From an uncultured Aquimarina sp. (lineage in GTDB: Bacteria > Bacteroidota > Bacteroidia > Flavobacteriales > Flavobacteriaceae), in assembly GCA_947502885.1 (NCBI GenBank), contig CANNBP010000001.1, forward strand, positions 248,001-312,000: a DNA stretch of 64,000 nucleotides, in the 5' to 3' direction. Under the pieces are notes generated by a model. It was not told the origin of the DNA. It searched no databases and saw nothing but the letters and a program-made list of their open reading frames with translations. Shown here in pieces: positions 1 through 7,939 of this stretch; position 1 is the stretch's first letter, and the number at the start of each line of letters is the position of its first letter. The position numbers and the translations under genes are program-made.

Positions 1-1
1 A

Positions 2-403
2 GTTCCTTTAACAGATATCAAATTGAATATAAACTTTGATATGATTAGTCGTAATCCTTTAAATGAAATTTATGTAGTAGGCACTTATGATTATCCCCAA
101 TTTAAACCTTTAATCCAATCTGTTGCAAAACCTAGTTCTTTAAAAGTATCCTATGGTCATGATAACCCTGATGATACAACAAAAGATTATTGGATGTTAT
201 CATCTGATAATGGTCCATTTCACAAGAAAGGAATTCCTAATATCACTTTTAGTGAAGAAGATCATCCAGGTTATCATCACCCAACAGATGATTTTGAAAA
301 TATACATCCAGTTTTTTATAAAAATGTAGTTACACTTATACAAAAGGTCATTGAAAAGGTAGATCAACAATTTCCTGATAATGATCTAAAATTAAAGAAA
401 TAG
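2..403 (+). CDS. M28 family metallopeptidase, C-terminal part
   Basis: The reading frame is open from the first bases, so the gene begins before the window and only about 133 C-terminal residues are seen. The segment carries the NINFDMISRN stretch typical of the zinc-aminopeptidase fold of family M28, and later YHHPTDDFENI, which holds the last zinc-ligand His of that family. M28 enzymes are usually secreted or periplasmic aminopeptidases that release N-terminal amino acids. The stop lies three bases before the GTG of the next gene, so it may be the first visible gene of the amino-acid operon that follows. Catalytic residues in the missing N-terminal part cannot be checked. Confidence 0.85.
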   Translation, partial: VPLTDIKLNINFDMISRNPLNEIYVVGTYDYPQFKPLIQSVAKPSSLKVSYGHDNPDDTTKDYWMLSSDNGPFHKKGIPNITFSEEDHPGYHHPTDDFENIHPVFYKNVVTLIQKVIEKVDQQFPDNDLKLKK

Positions 404-406
404 GTT

Positions 407-1375
407 GTGATACATAAAAGTAATATTGAGGCTACATATAGTAGTATTAAAGATGATATTTTTACAACACCATTAATTTACTCATCAAAATTGAGTGAAA
501 TGTCTGGTGCTAATGTCTATCTTAAAATGGAACATTTACAACGTACAGATTCGTTTAAAATAAGGGGTGTGTTAAGTAAAATTAATTCTTTAGTCGAAAA
601 GGATTTAAAAAAAGAACTTGTTGCTGCATCTACAGGAAATCATGCAGCAGCATTTAGTTATGCTTCTCAAAAATTTGGTTTTAAAGGAAAGTTATTCCTT
701 CCAAAAACTGTAGCAAAAGAGAAGTTAGCGAATGTATCAAATACAGAATTAGATATTGTTTTATATGGCAACTTAAGTACTGAAACTGAAGCTATGGCCA
801 GATTATATGCAAAAAACATAAGTGGTGTATTAATTCATCCGTATAATGATATCGAAATTATAAAAGGGCAGGGAACCATTGCATTGGAAATACATGCCCA
901 ACTCCCCAAGGTGGATACGATTATTTCACCAATTGGTGGAGGGGGGCTTATTTCTGGAATTTGCTCATATTATTCTAAAGATAAAAATGTAAATATTATT
1001 GGTTGTCAACCAGAAAAGGCTTCAGAAATGTTTGATTCTATAAGAGAGAATAAAATTGTGGTTCCGAGTACATCAACAACCATCGCAGATGCAGCTATGG
1101 GGGGTATAGAGAAGGGCTCGCTAACTTTTACAATTTGTAAAAAGTTACTTTCTGACATCATACTTATAGATGAAGAAGCTATTAAAAAAGCAATAGCATT
1201 TTTATATAAGTATCATGATACCATAATAGAACCAACTGCTGCATTACCAGTAGCTGCATTATTAAAAAAGAATAACGATTATCGTAACAAAAATGTCGTT
1301 TTGATCTTAACTGGAAATAAAATTAATCAGAAATTACTAACCGAAATAAATACACATTATGGCAACTGTTATTAA
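407..1375 (+). CDS. Threonine dehydratase/serine racemase-like PLP enzyme
   Basis: A 322-residue fold-type II PLP enzyme. The Schiff-base Lys is K51 in SFKIRG, a substrate loop STGNHA sits at 75-80 and the phosphate-binding GGGG at 177-180. The length fits catabolic threonine/serine dehydratases and serine racemases, without the C-terminal ACT domain of biosynthetic IlvA. The family deaminates hydroxy amino acids to 2-oxo acids, or racemises serine. The start is GTG, three bases after the preceding stop, and the 3' end overlaps the next gene by 17 bases. A dehydratase next to an ornithine-cyclodeaminase-family gene recalls the EutB/EutC pair of ectoine use and, more loosely, SbnA/SbnB of diaminopropionate synthesis. 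The actual substrate cannot be read from sequence. Confidence 0.85.
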   Translation: MIHKSNIEATYSSIKDDIFTTPLIYSSKLSEMSGANVYLKMEHLQRTDSFKIRGVLSKINSLVEKDLKKELVAASTGNHAAAFSYASQKFGFKGKLFLPKTVAKEKLANVSNTELDIVLYGNLSTETEAMARLYAKNISGVLIHPYNDIEIIKGQGTIALEIHAQLPKVDTIISPIGGGGLISGICSYYSKDKNVNIIGCQPEKASEMFDSIRENKIVVPSTSTTIADAAMGGIEKGSLTFTICKKLLSDIILIDEEAIKKAIAFLYKYHDTIIEPTAALPVAALLKKNNDYRNKNVVLILTGNKINQKLLTEINTHYGNCY

Positions 1376-2309
1376 TTTAAAAGAAATAAAATTAATCATT
1401 AAGAATGTTGACGTATTAACGGCTATGGAAGAAGGCTTTATTCAATATAGTAACGGAAACACAGTTGTTCCTCCTGTAGGAGAATTACTATTTGAAAAAC
1501 CCAAAGGAGATGTGCACATTAAATATGGATATGTCAAAAATGATGATTACTATGTTATTAAAATAGCATCAGGATTTTATGATAATTCAAAATTGGGTAT
1601 TCCGTCTAGTCAAGGATTAATGTTATTATTTGACCAAAAAACAGGCGTGCCCAAGGCAGTTTTACTTGATGAGGGGTATTTGACAGATATTCGAACAGCC
1701 GCTGCAGGAGCATTATCTGCAAAGTATTTTGCTCCAAAAAAAATTACCGCTATCGGAATTATAGGAACGGGTATTCAAGCTAGATTGCAATTACAATACC
1801 TTCAACAACATAATCCTTGTAAGAAGGTATGGGTTTGGGGGCGTAACAAAAGTAACATTAAGAGTTTTATAAAAGACCTAGAAGCTGATTTTGATATTCA
1901 AATGGCAGAAAGCCCATCAGAGTTAGCAAAGCATTGTAATTTGATCGTTACTACAACTCCTTCTGAATTAGCTTTGTTAAAGGCAGATGACATACAAAAA
2001 GGGACTCATATTACAGCAATAGGCTCTGATACAAAAGATAAGCAAGAATTAGAAAGTAAATTACTAAAAAAGGCAGATATAGTAATTGCAGATAGTATTC
2101 CACAAAGTAAAAGTCGTGGAGAAGTTTATAGAGCTGTTAAAGATAACGAACTATCAGAACAAACTGTTATAGAGTTAGGTAATGCAATTCAGGATTCAAA
2201 ATTACAAAGATTGAATGATGATCAAATTACTATAGTGGATTTAACAGGGGTTGCCGTACAGGATATTATGATTACTAAAGCAGTGTATACTAATTATATC
2301 AAAAAATAA
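1359..2309 (+). CDS. Ornithine cyclodeaminase/mu-crystallin family protein
   Basis: A 316-residue protein of the ornithine cyclodeaminase/mu-crystallin family. An N-terminal substrate domain contains the LTDIRTAAAG segment near 108-117, and a Rossmann NAD(P) domain begins with GIIGTGIQAR at about 133-142. Members include ornithine cyclodeaminase, alanine dehydrogenase, EutC, SbnB and ketimine reductase, all acting on amino or imino acids with NAD(P). The ATG lies inside the end of the dehydratase gene, so the two are translationally coupled. Together with the downstream threonine synthase and homoserine kinase it suggests a dedicated amino-acid route rather than ornithine breakdown. The family call is firm; the reaction is not. 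Confidence 0.87.
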   Translation: MATVINLKEIKLIIKNVDVLTAMEEGFIQYSNGNTVVPPVGELLFEKPKGDVHIKYGYVKNDDYYVIKIASGFYDNSKLGIPSSQGLMLLFDQKTGVPKAVLLDEGYLTDIRTAAAGALSAKYFAPKKITAIGIIGTGIQARLQLQYLQQHNPCKKVWVWGRNKSNIKSFIKDLEADFDIQMAESPSELAKHCNLIVTTTPSELALLKADDIQKGTHITAIGSDTKDKQELESKLLKKADIVIADSIPQSKSRGEVYRAVKDNELSEQTVIELGNAIQDSKLQRLNDDQITIVDLTGVAVQDIMITKAVYTNYIKK

Positions 2310-2314
2310 AGGAA

Positions 2315-3766
2315 ATGTTACAATTTGTAAGTAATAAAGGTGGGGGAGAGCCGGTAGATTTTGAAACAGCAATATTAGATGGTTTTGCGGTAGATGGAGG
2401 GTTGTATGTTCCTGAAACTTTACCTCAAATAACACACAATCACTTAAAAAAATGGAAAGACTTAAGCTATGTAGATTTAGCGTTCGAGATACTCTCATTG
2501 TTTATTGATAGATCAATTATTTCTGAAAAGGACTTAAAAAAGATACTTCAATTATCATATGCTCCTTTTGAAAAACATGAGATTATACCTTTATATCCTT
2601 TGCAGTCTAGAAAAGATACATATGTGATGGAGTTATTTCATGGTCCTACGATTTCATTTAAAGATGTTGGATTAGCTTTTTTGGTAAATTTGGTTAACTT
2701 TTTTTTAGAAAGAAAAAATGAGCATTTAACGTTGGTTGTTGCCACAACTGGTGATACAGGACCTGCAACTGCATATTTTGCTGCCGGAAAATCAAATTTG
2801 GATGCATGGGTTTTATATCCAAAAGGACTTATTACTGAAGAACAAGAACGCCAAATGACGACATTACAACAAAGTAATATTCATCCTGTTGGGGTTGCAA
2901 ATTGTCCCGATGGAGGAGATGATTTGGATCTGGTAATCAGTAAACTGTATGCTAATACCGCTTTTAAAGAAAAATTAAAATTGTCGAGCGTAAATTCAAT
3001 TAACTGGGGACGAGTAATGATGCAAACGGTACATTACTTTTATGGATACCTTCAAGTGGTTAATCAAATAGGTGAGGAGATTAATTTTTCTGTACCTTCT
3101 GGTGGATTTGGTAATTTATGTGCCGGTGCATTGGCTCGTGAAATGGGGCTTCCGATCAAATATTTAGTAGCAGCTAATAATAAAAATGCATGCCTTCATC
3201 GTATTTTCTCTGAAGGGCGATTCTCTAAAGATAAAATTCATGAAACAGTGTCTTCTGCCATTGATATTTTAATTCCATTTAACTTTTGGAGGTTTTTATA
3301 TTTTAGAATGAATAAAGATGCTAATAAAGTAAAAAAATGGATGGATACCTTTAAAGATACTGGACTAGTTGAGTTTGATAAAGAAACTTTTGAAACATAT
3401 AAAAAGGGGTTTTTATCAAATAGTTCTAACGATATAGAAACATTAGATACCATTCATGAAATATATAAAAATGAGGATTATCTGTTAGATCCTCATGGCG
3501 CTGTATCATTACATGCAACAGATGTTTTAAAAAATAAATTAGAAGGTAATAAGCTTATATGTCTTGCTACAGCTCATCCGGCAAAGTTTCCTAATGTAAT
3601 CCAAAAAGCATTGAAGATAAATAAATTGCCGAAGAATGCTACTCATTTTAGTATAAATGAAGCAAAGAGGTTTTGTGAAAAAGTTCATTTATGTGATCAT
3701 CAATATCTAGAAGAAGCTCTCATCCATGCTATGGAAACAAATTGGGACTTAACCAAAGGGAAATGA
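2315..3766 (+). CDS. thrC: Threonine synthase-like PLP enzyme
   Basis: A 483-residue protein with the layout of the long threonine synthases. The N-terminal NKGGGEPVDFETAILDGFA segment is followed by the PLP lysine K116 in TISFKDVGLAF, then an ATTGDTGPA substrate and phosphate loop. Threonine synthase converts O-phosphohomoserine to threonine in the cytoplasm. The next gene, one base after the stop, is a homoserine kinase-type enzyme that would make this substrate. Unusually the pair sits behind a dehydratase and an ornithine-cyclodeaminase-family gene instead of with aspartokinase, so it may be a second, specialised copy. Presence of another thrABC operon elsewhere would decide this. Confidence 0.83.
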   Translation: MLQFVSNKGGGEPVDFETAILDGFAVDGGLYVPETLPQITHNHLKKWKDLSYVDLAFEILSLFIDRSIISEKDLKKILQLSYAPFEKHEIIPLYPLQSRKDTYVMELFHGPTISFKDVGLAFLVNLVNFFLERKNEHLTLVVATTGDTGPATAYFAAGKSNLDAWVLYPKGLITEEQERQMTTLQQSNIHPVGVANCPDGGDDLDLVISKLYANTAFKEKLKLSSVNSINWGRVMMQTVHYFYGYLQVVNQIGEEINFSVPSGGFGNLCAGALAREMGLPIKYLVAANNKNACLHRIFSEGRFSKDKIHETVSSAIDILIPFNFWRFLYFRMNKDANKVKKWMDTFKDTGLVEFDKETFETYKKGFLSNSSNDIETLDTIHEIYKNEDYLLDPHGAVSLHATDVLKNKLEGNKLICLATAHPAKFPNVIQKALKINKLPKNATHFSINEAKRFCEKVHLCDHQYLEEALIHAMETNWDLTKGK

Positions 3767-3767
3767 T

Positions 3768-4718
3768 ATGACGCAGTATACGATTTTAAATAAGAAGGAT
3801 TTACAAGATATTTTAATAGATTATGGTATTAAAACAATTGAGTCATACAAAGTATTAGGCGGAGGGTCTGAGAATACAAATTATTATATAAATACAGAAA
3901 CTAATAAGTTTGTTTTAACCATTTGCGAACAAAAATCATTTAAAGAAACAACTTTGTTAGCAGCACTTTTAGACTATTTAAATCAAAATAATTTTTCTAC
4001 TTCAAAACTTATCAAAACCCTAAATCATAAACCTGTTTTTGAGTGGAACAATAAGCCAATTATCCTTAAAGAATTTATAGAAGGTAGTATCATTCAAAAC
4101 CTACCAAATGAGCTGCTTACATATTTGGGAGGGGAATTAGCCAAATTGCACAAAATAAAAGCACCTAGTCATCTTTCTCAAAATGTATCCTATGGTATTC
4201 AACGATTTAGGGATGTAGAGAATTATGATCCTGATTCGGATTTTTGTCTTTGGTTAATAAAGAAACAAGCTTATATACAAACTACGATTGAAAACAGTAA
4301 TTTGCCTAAAGCATTAATCCACAGTGACATTTTTTATAATAATATTATTGTACATAAAAACAGAAAACAGGCTACGATAATGGACTTTGAAGAGGCTTGT
4401 TATTATTATAGAATATTTGATATTGGAATGATGATTATTGGTACCTGTTGTCAAGATGAAACTATACATTTAGAAAAGGTTACTTATCTACTCAAAGGGT
4501 ATCATCAAGAAATTGTATTAGGAGTTGATGAAATCAATGCTATACAAGTTTTCACCGTGTACGCAGCAACTGCGACAGCTTTTTGGAGACATCAAAATTT
4601 TAATTATATCAATAGAAAAGAAAACATGCTAGATCATTATAAGAAAATGACCATACTTGCAGATAAAGTCATGAATATTTCAGCAGAAACCTTTAAAAAC
4701 TGTATTAAGAAAGACTAA
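3768..4718 (+). CDS. Homoserine kinase type II (APH-fold phosphotransferase)
   Basis: A 316-residue aminoglycoside-phosphotransferase-fold kinase. The N-terminal GGGSENTNYY loop and FVLTICE strand resemble ThrB of the Pseudomonas type. The catalytic loop is HSDIFYNN (H185, D187, N191-192) and the metal-binding Asp is D206 in IMDFEE. Homoserine kinases of this type phosphorylate the hydroxyl of homoserine to feed threonine synthase, and the neighbour directly upstream is a threonine synthase. Choline or other hydroxy-compound kinases share the fold, so the substrate is inferred mainly from context and the N-terminal loop. It is the last gene of the operon; the next gene is convergent, with only a 7-base gap. 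Confidence 0.78.
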   Translation: MTQYTILNKKDLQDILIDYGIKTIESYKVLGGGSENTNYYINTETNKFVLTICEQKSFKETTLLAALLDYLNQNNFSTSKLIKTLNHKPVFEWNNKPIILKEFIEGSIIQNLPNELLTYLGGELAKLHKIKAPSHLSQNVSYGIQRFRDVENYDPDSDFCLWLIKKQAYIQTTIENSNLPKALIHSDIFYNNIIVHKNRKQATIMDFEEACYYYRIFDIGMMIIGTCCQDETIHLEKVTYLLKGYHQEIVLGVDEINAIQVFTVYAATATAFWRHQNFNYINRKENMLDHYKKMTILADKVMNISAETFKNCIKKD

Positions 4719-4725
4719 ATCATAT

Positions 4726-5091
4726 TTATTTCCCAAAAGTTTCACGTGACTTTTTTATGTTAGTAAAATTTGCATTAGCCCAACCAGCTAAAGCACATAC
4801 ATGGGGAACCAAACTTATCCCCATTTCGGTTAAATTATATTCTACTCTAGGTGGTACTTCTGGGTATATGGTTCGATTTACGAGTCCATCGGCTTCTAGG
4901 TTGCGTAAAGTTTTAGTTAGCATTTTTTGGGATATATCTCCTATAGCCTTTTGCAATTTGTTAAAACGAAGTTTTTCAACTTTGTTTAATTCAAAAATTA
5001 CCAATACCGACCATTTATCTCCAAACCTATCAAGTACATATCTAACCGGACATTGTGTATCCGGAATTAGTTTTAAATTTTCTTCAATCAT
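4726..5091 (-). CDS. HxlR family transcriptional regulator
   Basis: A 121-residue winged-helix protein with the HxlR signature near its start: CPVRYVLDRFGDKWSVLVIFEL, with the family Cys at residue 14. After the helix-turn-helix come MLTKTLRNLEADGLVNRTIYPEVPPRVEY, the recognition helix and wing. HxlR/QorR-type proteins often sense reactive quinones, aldehydes or disulfide stress through this Cys and control a divergent oxidoreductase. Here the divergent gene is an FMN-dependent azoreductase 244 bases away, which fits that pattern. The shared intergenic region contains a short inverted repeat that may be its operator. Confidence 0.92.
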   Translation of the reverse strand: MIEENLKLIPDTQCPVRYVLDRFGDKWSVLVIFELNKVEKLRFNKLQKAIGDISQKMLTKTLRNLEADGLVNRTIYPEVPPRVEYNLTEMGISLVPHVCALAGWANANFTNIKKSRETFGK

Positions 5092-5112
5092 AACGTTTTG
5101 ATTTTCAGTATT

Positions 5113-5130
5113 AGTTACCTCTTAGTAACT
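5113..5130. promoter_or_regulatory. Candidate HxlR operator
   Basis: The sequence AGTTAC-CTCTTA-GTAACT is a perfect 6-bp inverted repeat with a 6-bp spacer, 22 bases upstream of the HxlR start codon and inside the divergent promoter region shared with the azoreductase. A further half-site-like GTTAC follows at about 5134. The repeat is seen directly; its use by this regulator is inference. Confidence 0.45.
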
Positions 5131-5335
5131 ATGTTACTCTGGTGTACCTTATTGTGAAAGACTAAATTACTTTTTATTTTAGACTTACCAAAGTATAGTT
5201 AGTATACATTAGTAAGTAAAAGGGTAACCACTATGATTTATACTTTATAATAAAATCAAAGTTGTTCGAAATTTCGATGAATAGTGAGCCTAAAATTTGA
5301 AACTATAAAACAATATATCATTAGCAAAATAAATT

Positions 5336-5935
5336 ATGAAAACACTTCTAAGAATTGATAGTAGCCCAAGAAAAGATGCTTCATTAAGTAGACAATTGGC
5401 TAATAAATTACAAACGCGATTAGAGAAAGAAGGACCAATAGTAGTTCAAAATAGAGACTTATATTATGATGAATTGGTAAAACTAGGTAATGAAGATCAA
5501 ATTAATGGTTTTTTTACTCCTATAGAAAACCAAACAGATTCTCAAAAAACGGCCATCAAAGGTTCTAACATATTAGCAAATGAATTTGCTAATGCAGATG
5601 AGTATTTATTTGCTGTGCCTATGTATAATTTTGGAGTAAGCGCAGGCTTAAAAACGTATATAGATTTAATTTCTAGAGCAGGTATAACATTCAATTATGC
5701 AGATGGTTCTCCTGTAGGTTTATTAAAAAATAAAAAGGCTTATGTAATTATCGTAACGGGCGGAACACCGTTAGAAAGTGATTATGATTTTGTGACTCCT
5801 TATTTACGAGTTTTACTAAATTTTATTGGAGTAACAGATATTGAATTTATTAAAGTAGCTTCTACAAGCACTAATGTTGAAAAAGCATTAATAAATGCAA
5901 AATCAGAGATAGAAGTATTGGATGTTTCCCGATAA
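5336..5935 (+). CDS. azoR: FMN-dependent NADH-azoreductase
   Basis: A 199-residue flavodoxin-like protein, close to the usual 200 residues of AzoR/AcpD. The N-terminal RIDSSPRKDASLSRQLA is the phosphate-binding loop for FMN, and the central PMYNFGVSAGLKTYIDLISRAG with FNYADGSPVGLL is the conserved flavin- and substrate-binding region. These cytoplasmic homodimers reduce azo dyes and quinones with NADH. The divergent HxlR regulator suggests induction by electrophilic or quinone stress. The start is an ATG preceded by an A-rich stretch typical of this group. Confidence 0.92.
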   Translation: MKTLLRIDSSPRKDASLSRQLANKLQTRLEKEGPIVVQNRDLYYDELVKLGNEDQINGFFTPIENQTDSQKTAIKGSNILANEFANADEYLFAVPMYNFGVSAGLKTYIDLISRAGITFNYADGSPVGLLKNKKAYVIIVTGGTPLESDYDFVTPYLRVLLNFIGVTDIEFIKVASTSTNVEKALINAKSEIEVLDVSR

Positions 5936-5971
5936 ACTTGTTCAATGACTTACAAAGCTTAATTAATGTAA

Positions 5972-6010
5972 TTAGATACTTTACAATTTAGACATTTGTA
6001 AAGTATCTAA
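5972..6010. terminator. Hairpin between convergent genes, possible bidirectional terminator
   Basis: A perfect 15-bp inverted repeat (arms TTAGATACTTTACAA and TTGTAAAGTATCTAA at 5972-5986 and 5996-6010) with a 9-base loop lies between the end of the azoreductase and the end of the convergent M56 gene. There is no long T tract, so it may act as a weak or factor-assisted terminator or an mRNA-stabilising hairpin. Confidence 0.55.
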
Positions 6011-6025
6011 AACTTAATATTATAT

Positions 6026-7342
6026 TTACTCCAAATAACCTAATGGATTAACGTGTTTGCCATTTTGTTTTACTTCATAATGTAAATGAGGGCCAGTCGA
6101 AAGCCCTGTACTACCAACATAACCAATCACATCTCCTTTTTTAACCTCTTGATTTTTAATTATGTTAAAACCTTTTAAATGAGCATACCAAGTTTCATAA
6201 CCGTCAGTATGCGTAACAATAATTAGGTTACCCCAATTACCCTCCATTTCGGCTTTTGCTATAATACCGTCTGCTGTTGCAAGTACAGGAGTTCCTGGAG
6301 TAGCTTTAATGTCAATCCCATTGTGAATATTCTTTTTACTAGTTTTAGGATGTTTTCTTTCTATACCAAAATATGACGAAATATCATCCTTTGTTGCATT
6401 TTTCACAGGAAATAGAGAAGGAGGAATGGTTATAAACTCTTTAACTTCTCTGAGATTCAAAAACTTGTCATCTTCATGAATAGAGGGTGTGAATGCTGAA
6501 ATTAAAAAAGCGGAAACAGGCAATATTAAAAAGTATTTTAGTTTTGAAAGCGGCTTGGACTTGGGTTTTGTCATCATGATTACTCGTTTTTTTAGAATAG
6601 ATTGATTAAAATAATTATATAAATTGTTTGGTCTGTTAATTTGTAAGCTTTCCATTAACAACTGCATGTATTGAGAGGTTTTAATCCCATTTAGAAGTAC
6701 ACCTCTATCTGCTTGAAATTCATGAACAGATTTTAGAGATTTCCTGTAAGAATATAACAAAGGATTAAACCAAAAGAATGCAATGAACACTTCTGCCAGA
6801 ATTACATCCCAAGAATGTTTTAATTGAATATGAACCTTTTCATGTGCGAATATATTTTGGTCATACTGTTCGCTCTTATATTGTGGAATAAAAACCCAAT
6901 TGAAATATGAAAAAATCTCAGGCACATTAGCGATTATTAATTTATACCCGTTTTTTTGCTGAATGATAGAATTATTTTTTAATAAGGCTAGCTTTTTTGC
7001 TGTATTAAAAATTCTAAGTAAAAACATAGAAAAAACGAACCAATAAATCGTAATTAACACGGTATAAGTATTAAAAGACGTATCTGTTAATGGTTCTTCA
7101 ATTACTTCCAATTGAGCGTTAAGAGGTATATGATCATATAAAGGAATATCAATTATATTTGATGAAAAAGAAGGGAATAATGTATCCAAAAACGGAATTA
7201 TAATAGAGATAGGCATTAATGATAACAATACAAGCCTATTGATATTATGAAATGTCAATGTATTCAAAAAAGCAAGGTATAAAACATACAGCACAGAAAA
7301 TACTGTTGTAATTTCGATAAGATTGACAAATAGGCTATTCAT
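6026..7342 (-). CDS. BlaR1-type M56 sensor fused to an M23 peptidase domain
   Basis: A 438-residue membrane protein. Residues 1-115 contain about three membrane segments. An M56 zinc-protease domain follows, with HEKVH at 167-171 and a candidate third ligand Glu in VHEFQAD near 208. Another membrane segment lies at about 268-284. The C-terminal 100 residues are an extracytoplasmic M23 (LytM-type) domain with H340xxxD344 and the H419-x-H421 pair in GPHLHYE. In BlaR1/MecR1 the extracytoplasmic part is a penicillin-binding sensor; here a peptidoglycan endopeptidase domain takes that place. The gene overlaps the BlaI-type repressor by 8 bases, so both form one operon. Inference: M56 cleaves the repressor after a cell-wall signal. 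Whether the M23 part senses or cuts peptidoglycan is unknown. Confidence 0.88.
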   Translation of the reverse strand: MNSLFVNLIEITTVFSVLYVLYLAFLNTLTFHNINRLVLLSLMPISIIIPFLDTLFPSFSSNIIDIPLYDHIPLNAQLEVIEEPLTDTSFNTYTVLITIYWFVFSMFLLRIFNTAKKLALLKNNSIIQQKNGYKLIIANVPEIFSYFNWVFIPQYKSEQYDQNIFAHEKVHIQLKHSWDVILAEVFIAFFWFNPLLYSYRKSLKSVHEFQADRGVLLNGIKTSQYMQLLMESLQINRPNNLYNYFNQSILKKRVIMMTKPKSKPLSKLKYFLILPVSAFLISAFTPSIHEDDKFLNLREVKEFITIPPSLFPVKNATKDDISSYFGIERKHPKTSKKNIHNGIDIKATPGTPVLATADGIIAKAEMEGNWGNLIIVTHTDGYETWYAHLKGFNIIKNQEVKKGDVIGYVGSTGLSTGPHLHYEVKQNGKHVNPLGYLE

Positions 7343-7718
7343 TTTTGGATTTTAGTTTTTCAATTTTATCTTCTAGCATATGTTTCATTTCTTCTAACTC
7401 AGTAAGGTTTAAATCCTCTGTGTTAGCAAAAAACAAAGCAAATTTGCTTGGAGAGTCACTAAAAAAGTTACGTATTACTTCTTTCATGTGCCTCTTAAAA
7501 TAGCTCTCTTTTGAAATGGTTGCATAATATTGACGTATCTTACCATATGTATAGAATTTAAGAAACTCTTTTTTTACTAAAACCCTTACGACTGTTGAAA
7601 TAGTAGTGTAAGCAGGTTTTGGTTCTGGAAACTGTTCTACAATATCCTTTAGGAATGCCTTTTCTAGTTTCCAAACATATTGCATGACTTGTTCTTCGGC
7701 TTTTGTTAATTCATTCAT
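7335..7718 (-). CDS. BlaI/MecI/CopY family transcriptional repressor
   Basis: A 127-residue winged-helix repressor starting MNELTKAEEQVMQYVWKLEKA, the BlaI signature, with PKPAYTTISTVVRVLVKKEFL as the recognition region and a C-terminal dimerisation helix. BlaI/MecI proteins repress their own operon until a cognate M56 protease cleaves them; that protease is the overlapping downstream gene. A symmetrical double dyad lies 33 bases upstream of its start and is the likely operator. No beta-lactamase gene is adjacent, so the regulon is probably cell-wall or general stress rather than classical resistance. Confidence 0.93.
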   Translation of the reverse strand: MNELTKAEEQVMQYVWKLEKAFLKDIVEQFPEPKPAYTTISTVVRVLVKKEFLKFYTYGKIRQYYATISKESYFKRHMKEVIRNFFSDSPSKFALFFANTEDLNLTELEEMKHMLEDKIEKLKSKNE

Positions 7719-7750
7719 GAGACAAATATAAAAATTAATTTTACTTTATA

Positions 7751-7784
7751 ACTATAAATATAGTCGTATTACTATATTTATAGT
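7751..7784. promoter_or_regulatory. Double dyad operator, probably for the BlaI-type repressor
   Basis: Two 14-bp arms, ACTATAAATATAGT (7751-7764) and ACTATATTTATAGT (7771-7784), are exact reverse complements across a 6-bp spacer. Each arm is itself a dyad, ACTATA-N2-TATAGT. This gives two dimer sites in a row, an arrangement known for BlaI/MecI repressors, whose sites also use TACT/AGTA-type half sites. It lies directly upstream of the blaI-like gene. Confidence 0.75.
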
Positions 7785-7939
7785 CATAAAGTTTGTTAAG
7801 ACCTTATTTTATAGGAATAAACGGTTTGAATATTTCTAAAGCAAGTAGCTTTTTTAAGAAAAGTTTGTACGATATATATAAGAGTATTCGAATCAGGATA
7901 ACAATGATTTTATATCAGAGTTATAATACCTTTTATATA

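Noticed and set aside
4757..5101. 114-residue open frame opposite the HxlR gene
   Set aside because: It is the exact antisense of a well-supported regulator gene and has no family features of its own.
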